DNA of 32,049 bases from Planctomycetota bacterium (GTDB lineage: Bacteria > Planctomycetota > UBA1135 > UBA2386). The DNA is taken from positions 1-32,049 of the forward strand of contig JADZDL010000066.1 in the NCBI GenBank assembly GCA_020851075.1. Direction: 5' to 3'. A model generated the notes under the pieces. The model was not told the origin of the DNA. It searched no databases and worked only from the letters and a program-made list of their open reading frames with translations. Shown one piece after another: positions 16,692 through 25,217 of the stretch. The translations under genes and the position numbers were made by a program. Each line of letters starts with the position of its first letter. Positions within the stretch are counted from its first letter, which is position 1.

Positions 16692-18032
16692 GTGACCGAT
16701 TCTTCTGCAACCCGTTTCGCGAACCGGCTCGACGAGAAGCTCGCGAACTCCCTGGCGGCGGCGCTGCCAGGCGGCACGCCGCGGCAGGTGCGGTTGCCCC
16801 ACACCGTCCCCAACAAGGCCACCGCGGTGATCGGCATGCGCCGCGCTGGCAAGACGACCTTTCTGCACCAGTTGCGGCGCCAGCGCCTGGCCGCTGGCAC
16901 GCCGCGGGAGTGGCTTCCCTACATCAACTTCGAGGACGAGCAGCTCGTCGGTCTGGAGGCCCACCACCTGACTCTCCTTGTCGACGCCTTCTACCGGCGG
17001 TTTCCTGCTCTTCGCGCGAAGGAGCGGGTCACCTGGTGCCTCGACGAGATCCAGATTGTGCCCGGCTGGGAGCGGTTCGTGCGACGACTGCTCGACGAAG
17101 AGCGAGTCGAGGTGTTCCTGAGTGGATCCTCGGCGCGCATGCTCTCGCGCGAGATCGCCACATCGATGCGAGGCCGGGCTTGGGAAGTGGTGATCCACCC
17201 CTTTTCGTTCGAGGAGTTTCTGCACCACCACAACCACCGCCGGCCCGAGCGCCCGGACCTGCTCGATGCGCCAACCCGCTCGCACCTGGAGAACTGGCTG
17301 CTCGAGTACCTGGTCGTGGGGGGCTTCCCGGAGGCGCAATCACTCGAACTCGAGAGTCGCCATCGACTGCTGCGCGACTATGTCGACGTCGTCATGATGC
17401 GCGACGTCATCGAGCGCCATCAGGTCGGCAACGTCGTGGTCCTGCGTTCGCTCGTACGTCAGCTGCTGGCCAACGCGGGCGGCTCCTTCAGCGTCGAGAA
17501 GTTCCATGCGGCCTCGAAGTCCCAGGGGTTGAAGGTCGCGAAGGAGACGGTCCACGAACTCGTCGCACACCTGGAAGACTGCTACCTGGTGCGTTCGCTG
17601 TATGTCGACACCGATTCGGAACGTCGTCGCATGGTCAATCCGCGCAAGGTGTATCCGATCGATCCGGGCCTGATCCCCGTGTTTGATCGCGTCGGCAAGC
17701 CGAACCTCGGGCACGCATTGGAGACCGCCGTGTTGATCGAGCTGGAACGGCGCGGACGGCAGATCACCTATGTGCGCAACCCGAGCGGCACCGAGGTCGA
17801 CTTCATGGCGCGCAGTGCTCGGGGGGACGAATTGATCCAGGTCTGCGCCGATGCGCGCGACCCCGCCACGATGGAGCGCGAACTGCGCGGGCTCGACGAG
17901 GCAGGCAGCACGTATCCGCGAGCGCGAAGGCGGCTGCTGGTGGCGATGCGCGAGGGACTGCCAGGGCAGGTGCCGTCAGGGGTGGTGGCGCAGACGGTGT
18001 CGGAATGGCTGCTGATGCCGGATGGGGATTGA
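16692..18032 (+). CDS. AAA_14/DUF4143 family ATP-binding protein
   Basis: A protein of about 446 residues of the large, poorly understood ATP-binding family with AAA_14 and DUF4143 domains. The Walker A motif GMRRAGKTT lies near residue 47 and Walker B WCLDEIQ near 116. SGSSARML follows in the sensor position. The C-terminal half shows YLVVGGFPEA, RDVIERH and then RNPSGTEVDFMA with a following strand IQVCAD. That arrangement resembles a PD-(D/E)xK nuclease-like fold, as suggested for DUF4143. I chose GTG 16692; a TTG at 16671 inside the upstream repeat would add seven residues. These genes are often scattered, mobile-looking accessory genes, and here one sits between a relic of another family member and a broken dinD. 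Its function is unknown. The frame is intact. Confidence 0.88.
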   Translation: MTDSSATRFANRLDEKLANSLAAALPGGTPRQVRLPHTVPNKATAVIGMRRAGKTTFLHQLRRQRLAAGTPREWLPYINFEDEQLVGLEAHHLTLLVDAFYRRFPALRAKERVTWCLDEIQIVPGWERFVRRLLDEERVEVFLSGSSARMLSREIATSMRGRAWEVVIHPFSFEEFLHHHNHRRPERPDLLDAPTRSHLENWLLEYLVVGGFPEAQSLELESRHRLLRDYVDVVMMRDVIERHQVGNVVVLRSLVRQLLANAGGSFSVEKFHAASKSQGLKVAKETVHELVAHLEDCYLVRSLYVDTDSERRRMVNPRKVYPIDPGLIPVFDRVGKPNLGHALETAVLIELERRGRQITYVRNPSGTEVDFMARSARGDELIQVCADARDPATMERELRGLDEAGSTYPRARRRLLVAMREGLPGQVPSGVVAQTVSEWLLMPDGD

Positions 18033-18082
18033 GTGGTGCGTCGTGGGGCTGCGAAGGTGGGAAACCGGGCGGGTTTTAGTTC

Positions 18083-18722
18083 GCCCGGGAACTACAGCTC
18101 CTGCTCGGCTACTCCGAGTGGCGCAACGTCCTGATTGCGATCGACAAGGCCAAGGAGGCCTGTCGGACGTCTGGCCAGAACGAGGCGGACCATTTTGTTG
18201 AGGTCACGTAGTTGGTCACTCTGGGATCCGGCGCGGAACGCGCGGTCCAAGACGTGGCTATGGATCGGTACGCCTGCTACTTGCTGGCGTAGAACGGCGA
18301 CCCGCGCAAGGAGGCCATTGCGTTTGCCCAGACCTACTTCGCGGTCCAGACGCGCCGCCAGGAGTTGATCGAGTCTCGCCTGCTCGATGCCGATCGTGTG
18401 CGTGCCCGGACCCGCTCTCAGAGAGAGCGAGAAGGAACTCTCGACGGTCATCTACGAACGAGTCGGCGACGAGAAGAGCTTCGCCCGTATCCGGAGCAAG
18501 GGCGACCATGCGCTGTTCGGTGGCGTGACGACCCTGCAAATGAAGGACCGCCTTGGGGTTCCGGAGAGCCGTCCTCTGGCCGGCTTTCTGCCGACTGTGA
18601 CCATCAAGGCGAGAGACTTCGCCAACGAGTTGACCGTGCCGGCAAGTTGGCTGGCCCGAAGGACGGCACAGGGCGTGGCGACGAGTTGGGTAGTCTGCAG
18701 CCATGAGCTCGTGCGATACTAA
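18083..18722 (+). pseudogene. dinD: dinD (DNA damage-inducible protein D) pseudogene
   Basis: A decayed copy of the DinD family. From 18083 one frame reads RELQLLLGYSEWRN, then SGQNEADHF, YACYLLA, NGDPRKEAIAFAQTYFAVQT and RRQELIE, all typical of DinD. This frame is broken by TAG at 18209-18211 and TAG at 18290-18292. Between about 18400 and 18425 homology shifts by +1, after which the next frame reads ESEKELSTVIYER, RIRSKGDHALFGG, GVPESRPLAGFLP and KARDFANEL. Homology stops near 18635, and the last 80-100 residues of the family are replaced by unrelated sequence ending at TAA 18720-18722. The N-terminal 20 or so residues are also missing behind a TAG at 18077. Intact DinD is LexA-regulated in E. 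coli and inhibits RecA activities. This copy cannot make a full protein. Confidence 0.88.
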
Positions 18723-18790
18723 GATCGGTGATTCGCCGTTCTCGACCCGAGCAGCTTGCTTCATCAACATAGCCCAGTAACAGGTCAACC

Positions 18791-20581
18791 ATGATCGTTG
18801 CCCATACTCACAGTCTGCGGGAATGCCGCGTCTCGTCATTGCCTGCGGCTCTGGCCTTGATCGCGTTCGCGAGTGCGGCACTGGCGCAGGGCGCGATCGA
18901 TGCCACGGCAAGCTTGTCCGGCCGTGTAGTCGACGTGCTTGGAGAACCTATCCCCGCGGCGAACGTGTATGTGGACTCGAGCCCGGCGGGCTTGAGATTG
19001 GCCACTGGTAAGACCGACGGCTCCGGGTTTTTCATAGTGGCGAGACTGCCGCGTGACGACTTCGCACGGATCACCGTGCGGGCACCGGGTTTTGTCAGCG
19101 AACCCACGTGGGCGGGGCGACTGCAAGCTCACGGCTCGCTCGCGTCGGATCTCGTCATGCTGCCAGCGGGCAAGATTGGTGGGGTCGTCGTCGACGCGAC
19201 GGGCAAGGCCGTTGCCTTCGCTTGCGTGCATGCGAGCGCGCCGTTCGGCCGCAACCGGGCGCAGACGGAGACCACCGCGGACGCTGAGGGCAGGTTCGTG
19301 CTCGAGGACGCTCCGCTGGGCGAAGTCCTGCTGATGACCTGGCAACGGGGTTTCGTGCTCGACGAGCGCCGGCTGTTTTGCCGCGGCGATACCGGAGAAC
19401 GCATCGTGCTAAGCGATCAGGGCCTCAGTAATCAGGGCGCGTCGAAGCTCGCGGTCACGGTGACGGGGCTGGTTGACGAGGCCGATCGTTCGACCGTGCG
19501 GCTACGCCTTGAACGCTTCGTCGACAATTGGAGCCAACCCCTGCCGAGCGCGCTTGGCCATTGCAGTCTCGACGGCAACTCGAAGTGCACCGTCGAAGGG
19601 CTCTTGCCGGGCAAGTACCAGATGATCGTGGTCTCGCCGCGCATCTCCGTGGGCGCCTCCGCAGGTTCGCGCGACGCCCAACTGACGGTTGGCCGCGGGC
19701 AAGTCCAGGAAGTGACCTTCGCCGCGGCCGTTCCCGGTGGCGTCAAGATCACGGGTATGCTGCGAGGGCAGGACGGAACCGCGCTGGCTGGCAAGGAGTT
19801 GGCCTTCAGCTCCTCCAACGGCGTGCGCATCCAGGGCGTGCGCACCGATGCGCAGGGCAGCTTCTCGACCATCGCATCCTTGACGGAGGGTGAGAAACTC
19901 TGGCCCTCGTTGGCCCAGGACGGGCGGTTGGCGATCACCGATGCGTCGATGGAGGCGATTGCCGTGCGAGGCGCGCAGCTCGATCTCCATCTGGTGGCGT
20001 GCGAGTGCACGGAGCTCCGCGGCCGGGTCCTCGACCAACAGCTGCGCGGACAGCCCGGAGCGCGCGTCGCACTGACCGCCATCTACCAGGGCTATGGCAA
20101 CTCCATCATTATCTCTCCGGAACGCAACGAAGTGGCGGCTTCGCGTGCCGACGCGAACGGTCAGTTTGTGCTGCGCTGGTACCAGGGATCGGCGAAGCTC
20201 TCGGACCTGCGCATCGAGGCAATGGACCCTCGCGGCGGTGCCGTGCAGGACCTCACCGGCGTTGGGGAAGGTGAGGCTGTGGAATTGCGCCTCAGGCCTT
20301 CGAACGGGGTCGCGGGCTGCGTACGCGACGCGGCTGGGAAGCCCGTTGGTGGAGTTCGCGTCTTGATCACGAACCTGGCCGAGGACAATCGTGCATCGCA
20401 GCGGGGCGGGGTCGAGGTGTGCACGGACCGCCTCGGGTTCTACCGTTTGGCATCGTTACGAGAAGGTGAGTACCGCATCGATGTCACGCTGCGCGGGCAA
20501 ACGGTTCTGAAGTCGTTGAGCCCGGTGGCGATCAAGGCGGGGGAGTGCCGGACCGGAATCGACTTCGTTGTCGATCCATGA
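18791..20581 (+). CDS. Exported protein with carboxypeptidase-regulatory-like repeats
   Basis: A 596-residue secreted or envelope protein. The N terminus has a signal peptide with a hydrophobic core (about residues 18-32) ending near ALAQG. About five beta-sandwich modules of the carboxypeptidase-regulatory-like/CnaB type follow. Each begins with a G-x-V-x-D-x-x-G-x-P pattern, for example LSGRVVDVLGEPIPAANVYV near 42, GGVVVDATGKAV near 129 and AGCVRDAAGKPVGGVRVLI near 510. Each ends in a DGSGFF, DAEGRF, DAQGSF, DANGQF or DRLGFY turn. No catalytic domain is visible. Such proteins are abundant in planctomycetes and probably act as structural or adhesive surface proteins, but the exact role is unknown. 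The ATG at 18791 is the only good start. It converges with the next gene. Confidence 0.85.
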   Translation: MIVAHTHSLRECRVSSLPAALALIAFASAALAQGAIDATASLSGRVVDVLGEPIPAANVYVDSSPAGLRLATGKTDGSGFFIVARLPRDDFARITVRAPGFVSEPTWAGRLQAHGSLASDLVMLPAGKIGGVVVDATGKAVAFACVHASAPFGRNRAQTETTADAEGRFVLEDAPLGEVLLMTWQRGFVLDERRLFCRGDTGERIVLSDQGLSNQGASKLAVTVTGLVDEADRSTVRLRLERFVDNWSQPLPSALGHCSLDGNSKCTVEGLLPGKYQMIVVSPRISVGASAGSRDAQLTVGRGQVQEVTFAAAVPGGVKITGMLRGQDGTALAGKELAFSSSNGVRIQGVRTDAQGSFSTIASLTEGEKLWPSLAQDGRLAITDASMEAIAVRGAQLDLHLVACECTELRGRVLDQQLRGQPGARVALTAIYQGYGNSIIISPERNEVAASRADANGQFVLRWYQGSAKLSDLRIEAMDPRGGAVQDLTGVGEGEAVELRLRPSNGVAGCVRDAAGKPVGGVRVLITNLAEDNRASQRGGVEVCTDRLGFYRLASLREGEYRIDVTLRGQTVLKSLSPVAIKAGECRTGIDFVVDP

Positions 20582-20624
20582 CTGGTCGCATCGTGTTTGA
20601 CGTGACCCGGGCACACGACTTCGC

Positions 20625-21746
20625 TCAGAAGTGTACGTACACGCTCGGGTTGCTGACCGCGATCGAACCCGTGGCGGTATCGAGCACCGCACCTTGCCAC
20701 GCGACCTGGATGCCGAGCACCCACGGCGCGTTGGGCACAGCGTAGCCGCCGGTCACGGCGGGCGCGCTCCCGACGGCGTGCAGCGCATAGCCTGCAGCGA
20801 GCCAGATTGGGTCGACGACGCCGGCCGTGAAGGACGGGGCACCAGCGAAGCCGACGCACAGATACCCGATGCTGCCGTTCGGAACGTCGAGTGTCGCCAT
20901 TGCGGTGCCAAAAAGAGCCTGCGTGGACGCGTCGAGCGGCGGGATCGTGCGGTTCACGAGGGTCAGATTCGGATCGAACGGCGGTATTGCGAGGCCCTGC
21001 AGGGTCACGCTCGGATCGAGCGTGACGGTTCCAATGCCCGCGACAGCAGGCTGCGCGACCGTCGACGAAAGCGTCGTGCCGCCGTGCAACAGCAGTTCAC
21101 CTCCGCTCATGACGGCGAGGGCGAGCCCCAATTGCGAACTGCCCTGGATCCGGCAGTTGGCGAGGTGAACGCGCCCGCCACCTTGGCGAATGCTGATTCC
21201 CTGCTGCGTCGTGATGTTGCAGTTTGTCATCACCACGTTGCTCAAATACGCGCTGATCGCGTTGTCCACGAACGATGTGTGAACGATGCTCGAGTCGCGC
21301 ACAAACACACGGTCGCAGGACGACACGATGAGCGCTGAATCACTGGCGGGCAAAGAGCTCCCGGTGCAGCGCTCGATGACGATCGTTCCAGTGGAGTTTC
21401 GACACTTCAGGGCGAACCCCAATGGGCCAGCGTTTCCTGTCCAACTCACCTCCCGCAGCGACACGAATCGGTCGCTGGCGAGGTCGGCGATCTCGATCGC
21501 CGGGTACGCGAAATAGCTGTTGCTGACGATCACCCCGGTGGTACCAAACACACTGAGGCTCTTGTTCTGGATGCGGAACGGGCTGTAGGTCCCCGGTCGA
21601 ACCTGCAGCACCGCGCCATCGGGCACTGCCGCGACCGCCGTCGCGATCGACGTATAGTCCGTTCCAGGGCCGTTGTTGACGTCGACCACGAACACCTGTG
21701 CTGTGGTCGTGCCGATGCAGAAGAGCGCCGCGCAAAGGAGTCGCAT
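20625..21746 (-). CDS. Exported parallel beta-helix (pectate-lyase-like fold) protein
   Basis: A 373-residue secreted protein. A short signal peptide MRLLCAALFCIGTTTAQ is cleaved near residue 17. It is followed by VDVNNGPGTDYTSIATAVAAVPDGAVLQVRPGTY, the usual first turn of right-handed beta-helix proteins (shown here only as the pattern D-x-NNGPGTDY...GAVLQV-PGTY). Residues 60-255 are repeated short strands with Asn/Ser-rich turns. No lyase catalytic residues can be assigned. The last 90 residues form a separate module with VDPIWLAAGYAL and QGAVLDTATG, and its closing pattern is shared with the kelch protein at 26772. It may be a sorting or surface-attachment module. It converges with the repeat protein at 18791, with a 43-bp gap. 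Confidence 0.83.
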   Translation of the reverse strand: MRLLCAALFCIGTTTAQVFVVDVNNGPGTDYTSIATAVAAVPDGAVLQVRPGTYSPFRIQNKSLSVFGTTGVIVSNSYFAYPAIEIADLASDRFVSLREVSWTGNAGPLGFALKCRNSTGTIVIERCTGSSLPASDSALIVSSCDRVFVRDSSIVHTSFVDNAISAYLSNVVMTNCNITTQQGISIRQGGGRVHLANCRIQGSSQLGLALAVMSGGELLLHGGTTLSSTVAQPAVAGIGTVTLDPSVTLQGLAIPPFDPNLTLVNRTIPPLDASTQALFGTAMATLDVPNGSIGYLCVGFAGAPSFTAGVVDPIWLAAGYALHAVGSAPAVTGGYAVPNAPWVLGIQVAWQGAVLDTATGSIAVSNPSVYVHF

Positions 21747-22192
21747 GGGAGGTTCTCGATGAGGCCAATTGCAGGGCCTCGTTCACGCTCATCATGCCAG
21801 AGCCTCTGCCTGATTGCTGGAGTTATGGGTTCTGGCAGGAAGCAGCGTGGCCCGCAACGACACTCCTGCTCGCCACCATGCCAGCTCAGGATCCGGTGCC
21901 CTGCGACGAGGTTCTGCTCGCGGATGTCGACGCCCATCGCCCCATCGGCCCCTCCGCCACTTGCCGAGGCGGTTGCTGGCGGCCATCCAGGATCCGGAGT
22001 CGATCCGGAAGGTGCTGGGGTCGCTGCGCCTATCGGCGGAGGTTCCGGAGCTTCCGTAGGGGCGTTGACGGCGGTGGCGGGGCCGGGGATGGTGGCGAGG
22101 TGGGTTCCGGGTGGTCCGGGACGATGGTTGAAGTCCCGACTCCCAAGATGCGGCCCCGCGCGGTGAAATCGCTCCATGGCGTGGGGTCACGA
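21747..22192. other. 446-bp gene-free gap between divergent exported-protein genes
   Basis: Open frames cross this stretch on both strands, but they have the Arg/Pro/Gly-rich look of shadow frames in GC-rich DNA. The frame of the PSCyt gene stays open from 21698, yet a signal peptide begins only at 22193, so the upstream part is taken as non-coding. The right half (about 22055-22120) is rich in GGCGG/GGTGG runs. Promoters for both divergent genes should lie here, but none can be identified with confidence. Confidence 0.4.
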
Positions 22193-25100
22193 ATGCGGCC
22201 CATCTCCCTCGTCCTGCCGTTGTTCGCGGCGCTCGCCAGCGCCCAGGACCAGCCGCAGTTGCCGGCGGCGGCCGAGCACCCGGTGGAGTTCGTGCGCGAC
22301 ATTGCGCCGCTTCTGGAGGCGCATTGCATCGAGTGCCACGGGCCGGCCAAACAGCGCAGCGGCTACCGACTCGACAGCAAGTCGATTGCCCTGTCGGGCG
22401 GTGACGGCCACGCCCCCAACATCGTGCCGGGCAACGGCGCGGGCAGCCCGCTGCTGCGCTTCGTCGGTGGGCTCGATGCAGACCTCGTGATGCCGCCCAA
22501 GGGGCCGCGGCTCACCGTCGACGAAGTCGCGCGCCTGCGCCGCTGGATCGACGATGGCGCGGTGTGGCCGGACGAGGCGAGCGTGAAGGCGGTGGACCCG
22601 CTCGATTGGTGGAGCCTGCGGCCACTGCAGAAGCCGGCGTTGCCGGAACCGGCGTCGGGGCAGGAACGCGCGGCGAACGCCGTCGACGCCTTCGTGCGCG
22701 ATCGGTTGGCGCAGCACGGGTTCGCGATGGCGGAGGAGGCTGACCCGCGCACGCTGTGCCGGCGCGTGTTCTTCGATCTGATCGGCTTGCCGCCGTCCCC
22801 CGAGCAGCTCGATGCCTATGTGGCGGATGCGCGCGCCGACAAGTACGAACGACTCGTCGATGAGTTGCTGGCCTCCCCGCGGTTTGGCGAACGCTGGGCC
22901 CGGCATTGGCTCGACGTCGTTCATTACGGTGACACCCACGGCTACGACAAAGACCAGCCGCGACCCAATGCCTGGCCCTACCGCGACTACGTCATCCGCG
23001 CCTGCAACGAAGACAAACCCTATGCGCGGTTCGTGCAGGAGCAGATCGCGGGGGACGTCCTGTTTCCCGGCACCCGCGATGGGGTCGAGGCCCTCGGGTT
23101 CCTGGCGGCCGGACCGTGGGATCTGATCGGTCATGAGGAAGTGTCCGAGGACAAGATCGACGGCAAGTTCGCGCGGCACTACGACCGCGACGACATGGTT
23201 GGCAATGCGATCGGCACGTTCGCGAGTCTGACGGTGCAGTGCGCGCAGTGTCACAACCACAAGTTCGACCCCGTCACGCAGGCCGACTACTACGCGCTGC
23301 AGGCGGTGTTTGCGGCCGTGGACCGCACCGACAAGCCGTATGACATCGATCCGGCGATCGCCAGCCGTCGCGCGGAGTTGCAGCGCGAAGCCCGGCAACT
23401 GGCGGAAGTGGCCACACGCCTCGAGGCCGAGGTGATCGAACGCGGCGGTGCGCGGCTCGCGGCGATCGACGCCGCGCTGCACGAGGCCGAACGCGCCGCG
23501 AAGCCGACGCGGGCGCCAGAGTATGGATGGCACAGTGCGATCGAGAGCGCGGCGGCGGCGACCAAGTGGGTGCAGGTCGACCTCGGCGCCGAAGTCGCAA
23601 TCGAGCGCGTGGTGATGGTGGGTGCCGAGGACGACTTCCACGACATCGGGGCGGGTTTCGGGTTCCCGGTGCGGTTCCGCATCGAAGCCAGCATGCATGC
23701 GGACTTCGGTGGGGAACCCGCGGTGATCGCCGCCCGTGACGCGGCGGACCAGCCGAACCCTGGAACGGCACCGCAGTCGTTCGCTGCGCACGGTCTGCGG
23801 GCCCGCTACGTTCGCGTGACCGTGTCGCGTCTGGCGCTGCGCAAGGACGACTTCATCGCCGCGCTCGCGGAGTTGCAGGTGTTCGATCAAGTGGGTGCAA
23901 ACCGCGCCCGCGGTGCCGCCGTCACTAGCAGCGACAGCATCGAGATGGCGCCGCGGTGGGGGCGGCAGAACCTCACCGACGGCATCTATTCGGCGATTAC
24001 CACGGATGCTGCGTCGGCGGACGCGTTGCGCGCCGAGCGGGAGGCCCTGCTCGACGAAGTGCTCGACGAGGCGGCGCGGCGCGTGCGGGCCGAACACGCG
24101 GCGGCCGCGACCCGCAACGCCGAGGCTCTGGCCGCACTGCCGCCGCCCAGCCGCGTCTACGCGGCCACGGTGCACACGGGCTCGGGCGCGTTCCGCGGTA
24201 CCGGCGCACAAGGCGGCCAACCGCGGCCCATCCACCTGCTCGCGCGCGGCCAGGTGACGATGCCGGGTGTCCTCATGCAGCCCGCGGCGATCGCGGCGTT
24301 GGCGCCGCTGCTGCCGGCGGACTTCGCCCTCGCCGACGATGCACCCGAAGGTGAACGGCGCGCGGCGCTGGCGCGGTGGTTGACGGATGCGCGGCATCCG
24401 TTGACCTGGCGTTCCATCGTCAATCGGGTCTGGCAGTACCACTTCGGCCGTGGCCTCGTCGACACCACGAACGACTTCGGTCGCATGGGGGGCAAGCCGT
24501 CGCATCCCGAGTTGCTCGATTGGCTCGCCGTGACGTTCCGCGACGACCTGCAGGGGTCGAGAAAGGCGCTGCACCGGTTGCTCGTCACGAGTGCGACCTA
24601 CCGGCAATCGTCGGCGCGGAACAACCCCGAAGCGCAGCAGCAGGACGCCGGCAACACGCTGTGGTGGCGCGCCAACGCGCGCAAACTCGAAGCCGAAGCC
24701 GTGCGGGATGCGGTGCTCTGCGTCAGCGGTACCCTCGACCTGTCGATGGGCGGTCCCGGCTGGCAGGACTTCGTAGTCGAGCAGCCCGAGCACTCGCCGC
24801 ACTATCGCTACGACCTCGCCGACCCCGCCGATCCGGCCACCTGGCGGCGCTCCATCTACCGCTTCGTCGTGCGGTCGCAGATGCAGCCGTTTCTCACCGC
24901 GTTCGACTGTGCCGACCCGTCGATGCGCACCGACCGGCGCAACGAGTGCCTGTCGCCGTTGCAGGCCCTGACGCTGCGCAACAACGGCTTCGTGCTCGTG
25001 CAGGCGACCAGGTTCGCCGCGCGCGTGGCTGAGGAAGCAGGGCCCGACCCGACGGCGCAGGTTGTGCGCGCGTTCCGGCTCGCCATGGGCCGCACGCCGT

Positions 25101-25204
25101 CCGCCGACGACACCGCGGCGCTCGTCGCGTATGCAAAGCAGCACGGCATGGCGAACGTGTGCCGACTGCTGTTCAACCTCAACGAGTTCCTCTTCATCGA
25201 CTGA
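22193..25204 (+). CDS. Planctomycete PSCyt1-DUF1549-DUF1553 haem protein with discoidin-like insert
   Basis: A 1003-residue exported protein of a class found almost only in Planctomycetota and some Verrucomicrobiota. The signal peptide (MRPISLVLPLFAALASAQ) fixes the ATG at 22193. A planctomycete cytochrome c domain (PSCyt1) carries the haem motif CIECH at 45-49. DUF1549 follows (about 160-360) and contains the family's CAQCHNHKFDP at 350-360, a second CxxCH. Residues 445-570 look like an F5/8 type C (discoidin) carbohydrate-binding domain, with WVQVDLGAEVAIERVVMVG and ARYVRVTVSRLAL. DUF1553 (about 690-980) closes the protein, with LTWRSIVNRVWQYHFGRGLV and KPSHPELLDWLA. It is followed after 13 bp by DUF1501, its usual partner. 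A role in polysaccharide use at the envelope is often suggested but unproven. Confidence 0.93.
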   Translation: MRPISLVLPLFAALASAQDQPQLPAAAEHPVEFVRDIAPLLEAHCIECHGPAKQRSGYRLDSKSIALSGGDGHAPNIVPGNGAGSPLLRFVGGLDADLVMPPKGPRLTVDEVARLRRWIDDGAVWPDEASVKAVDPLDWWSLRPLQKPALPEPASGQERAANAVDAFVRDRLAQHGFAMAEEADPRTLCRRVFFDLIGLPPSPEQLDAYVADARADKYERLVDELLASPRFGERWARHWLDVVHYGDTHGYDKDQPRPNAWPYRDYVIRACNEDKPYARFVQEQIAGDVLFPGTRDGVEALGFLAAGPWDLIGHEEVSEDKIDGKFARHYDRDDMVGNAIGTFASLTVQCAQCHNHKFDPVTQADYYALQAVFAAVDRTDKPYDIDPAIASRRAELQREARQLAEVATRLEAEVIERGGARLAAIDAALHEAERAAKPTRAPEYGWHSAIESAAAATKWVQVDLGAEVAIERVVMVGAEDDFHDIGAGFGFPVRFRIEASMHADFGGEPAVIAARDAADQPNPGTAPQSFAAHGLRARYVRVTVSRLALRKDDFIAALAELQVFDQVGANRARGAAVTSSDSIEMAPRWGRQNLTDGIYSAITTDAASADALRAEREALLDEVLDEAARRVRAEHAAAATRNAEALAALPPPSRVYAATVHTGSGAFRGTGAQGGQPRPIHLLARGQVTMPGVLMQPAAIAALAPLLPADFALADDAPEGERRAALARWLTDARHPLTWRSIVNRVWQYHFGRGLVDTTNDFGRMGGKPSHPELLDWLAVTFRDDLQGSRKALHRLLVTSATYRQSSARNNPEAQQQDAGNTLWWRANARKLEAEAVRDAVLCVSGTLDLSMGGPGWQDFVVEQPEHSPHYRYDLADPADPATWRRSIYRFVVRSQMQPFLTAFDCADPSMRTDRRNECLSPLQALTLRNNGFVLVQATRFAARVAEEAGPDPTAQVVRAFRLAMGRTPSADDTAALVAYAKQHGMANVCRLLFNLNEFLFID

Positions 25205-25217
25205 AGGCCGCGCGTCC

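Noticed and set aside
18209..18292. Possible amber recoding in dinD, since both internal stops are TAG
   Set aside because: A frameshift, a missing start and a missing C terminus accompany the stops, so ordinary decay explains the data better.
21698..22192. Upstream extension of the PSCyt gene, open in frame
   Set aside because: The extension overlaps the divergent beta-helix gene and has shadow-like composition. A signal peptide begins at 22193.
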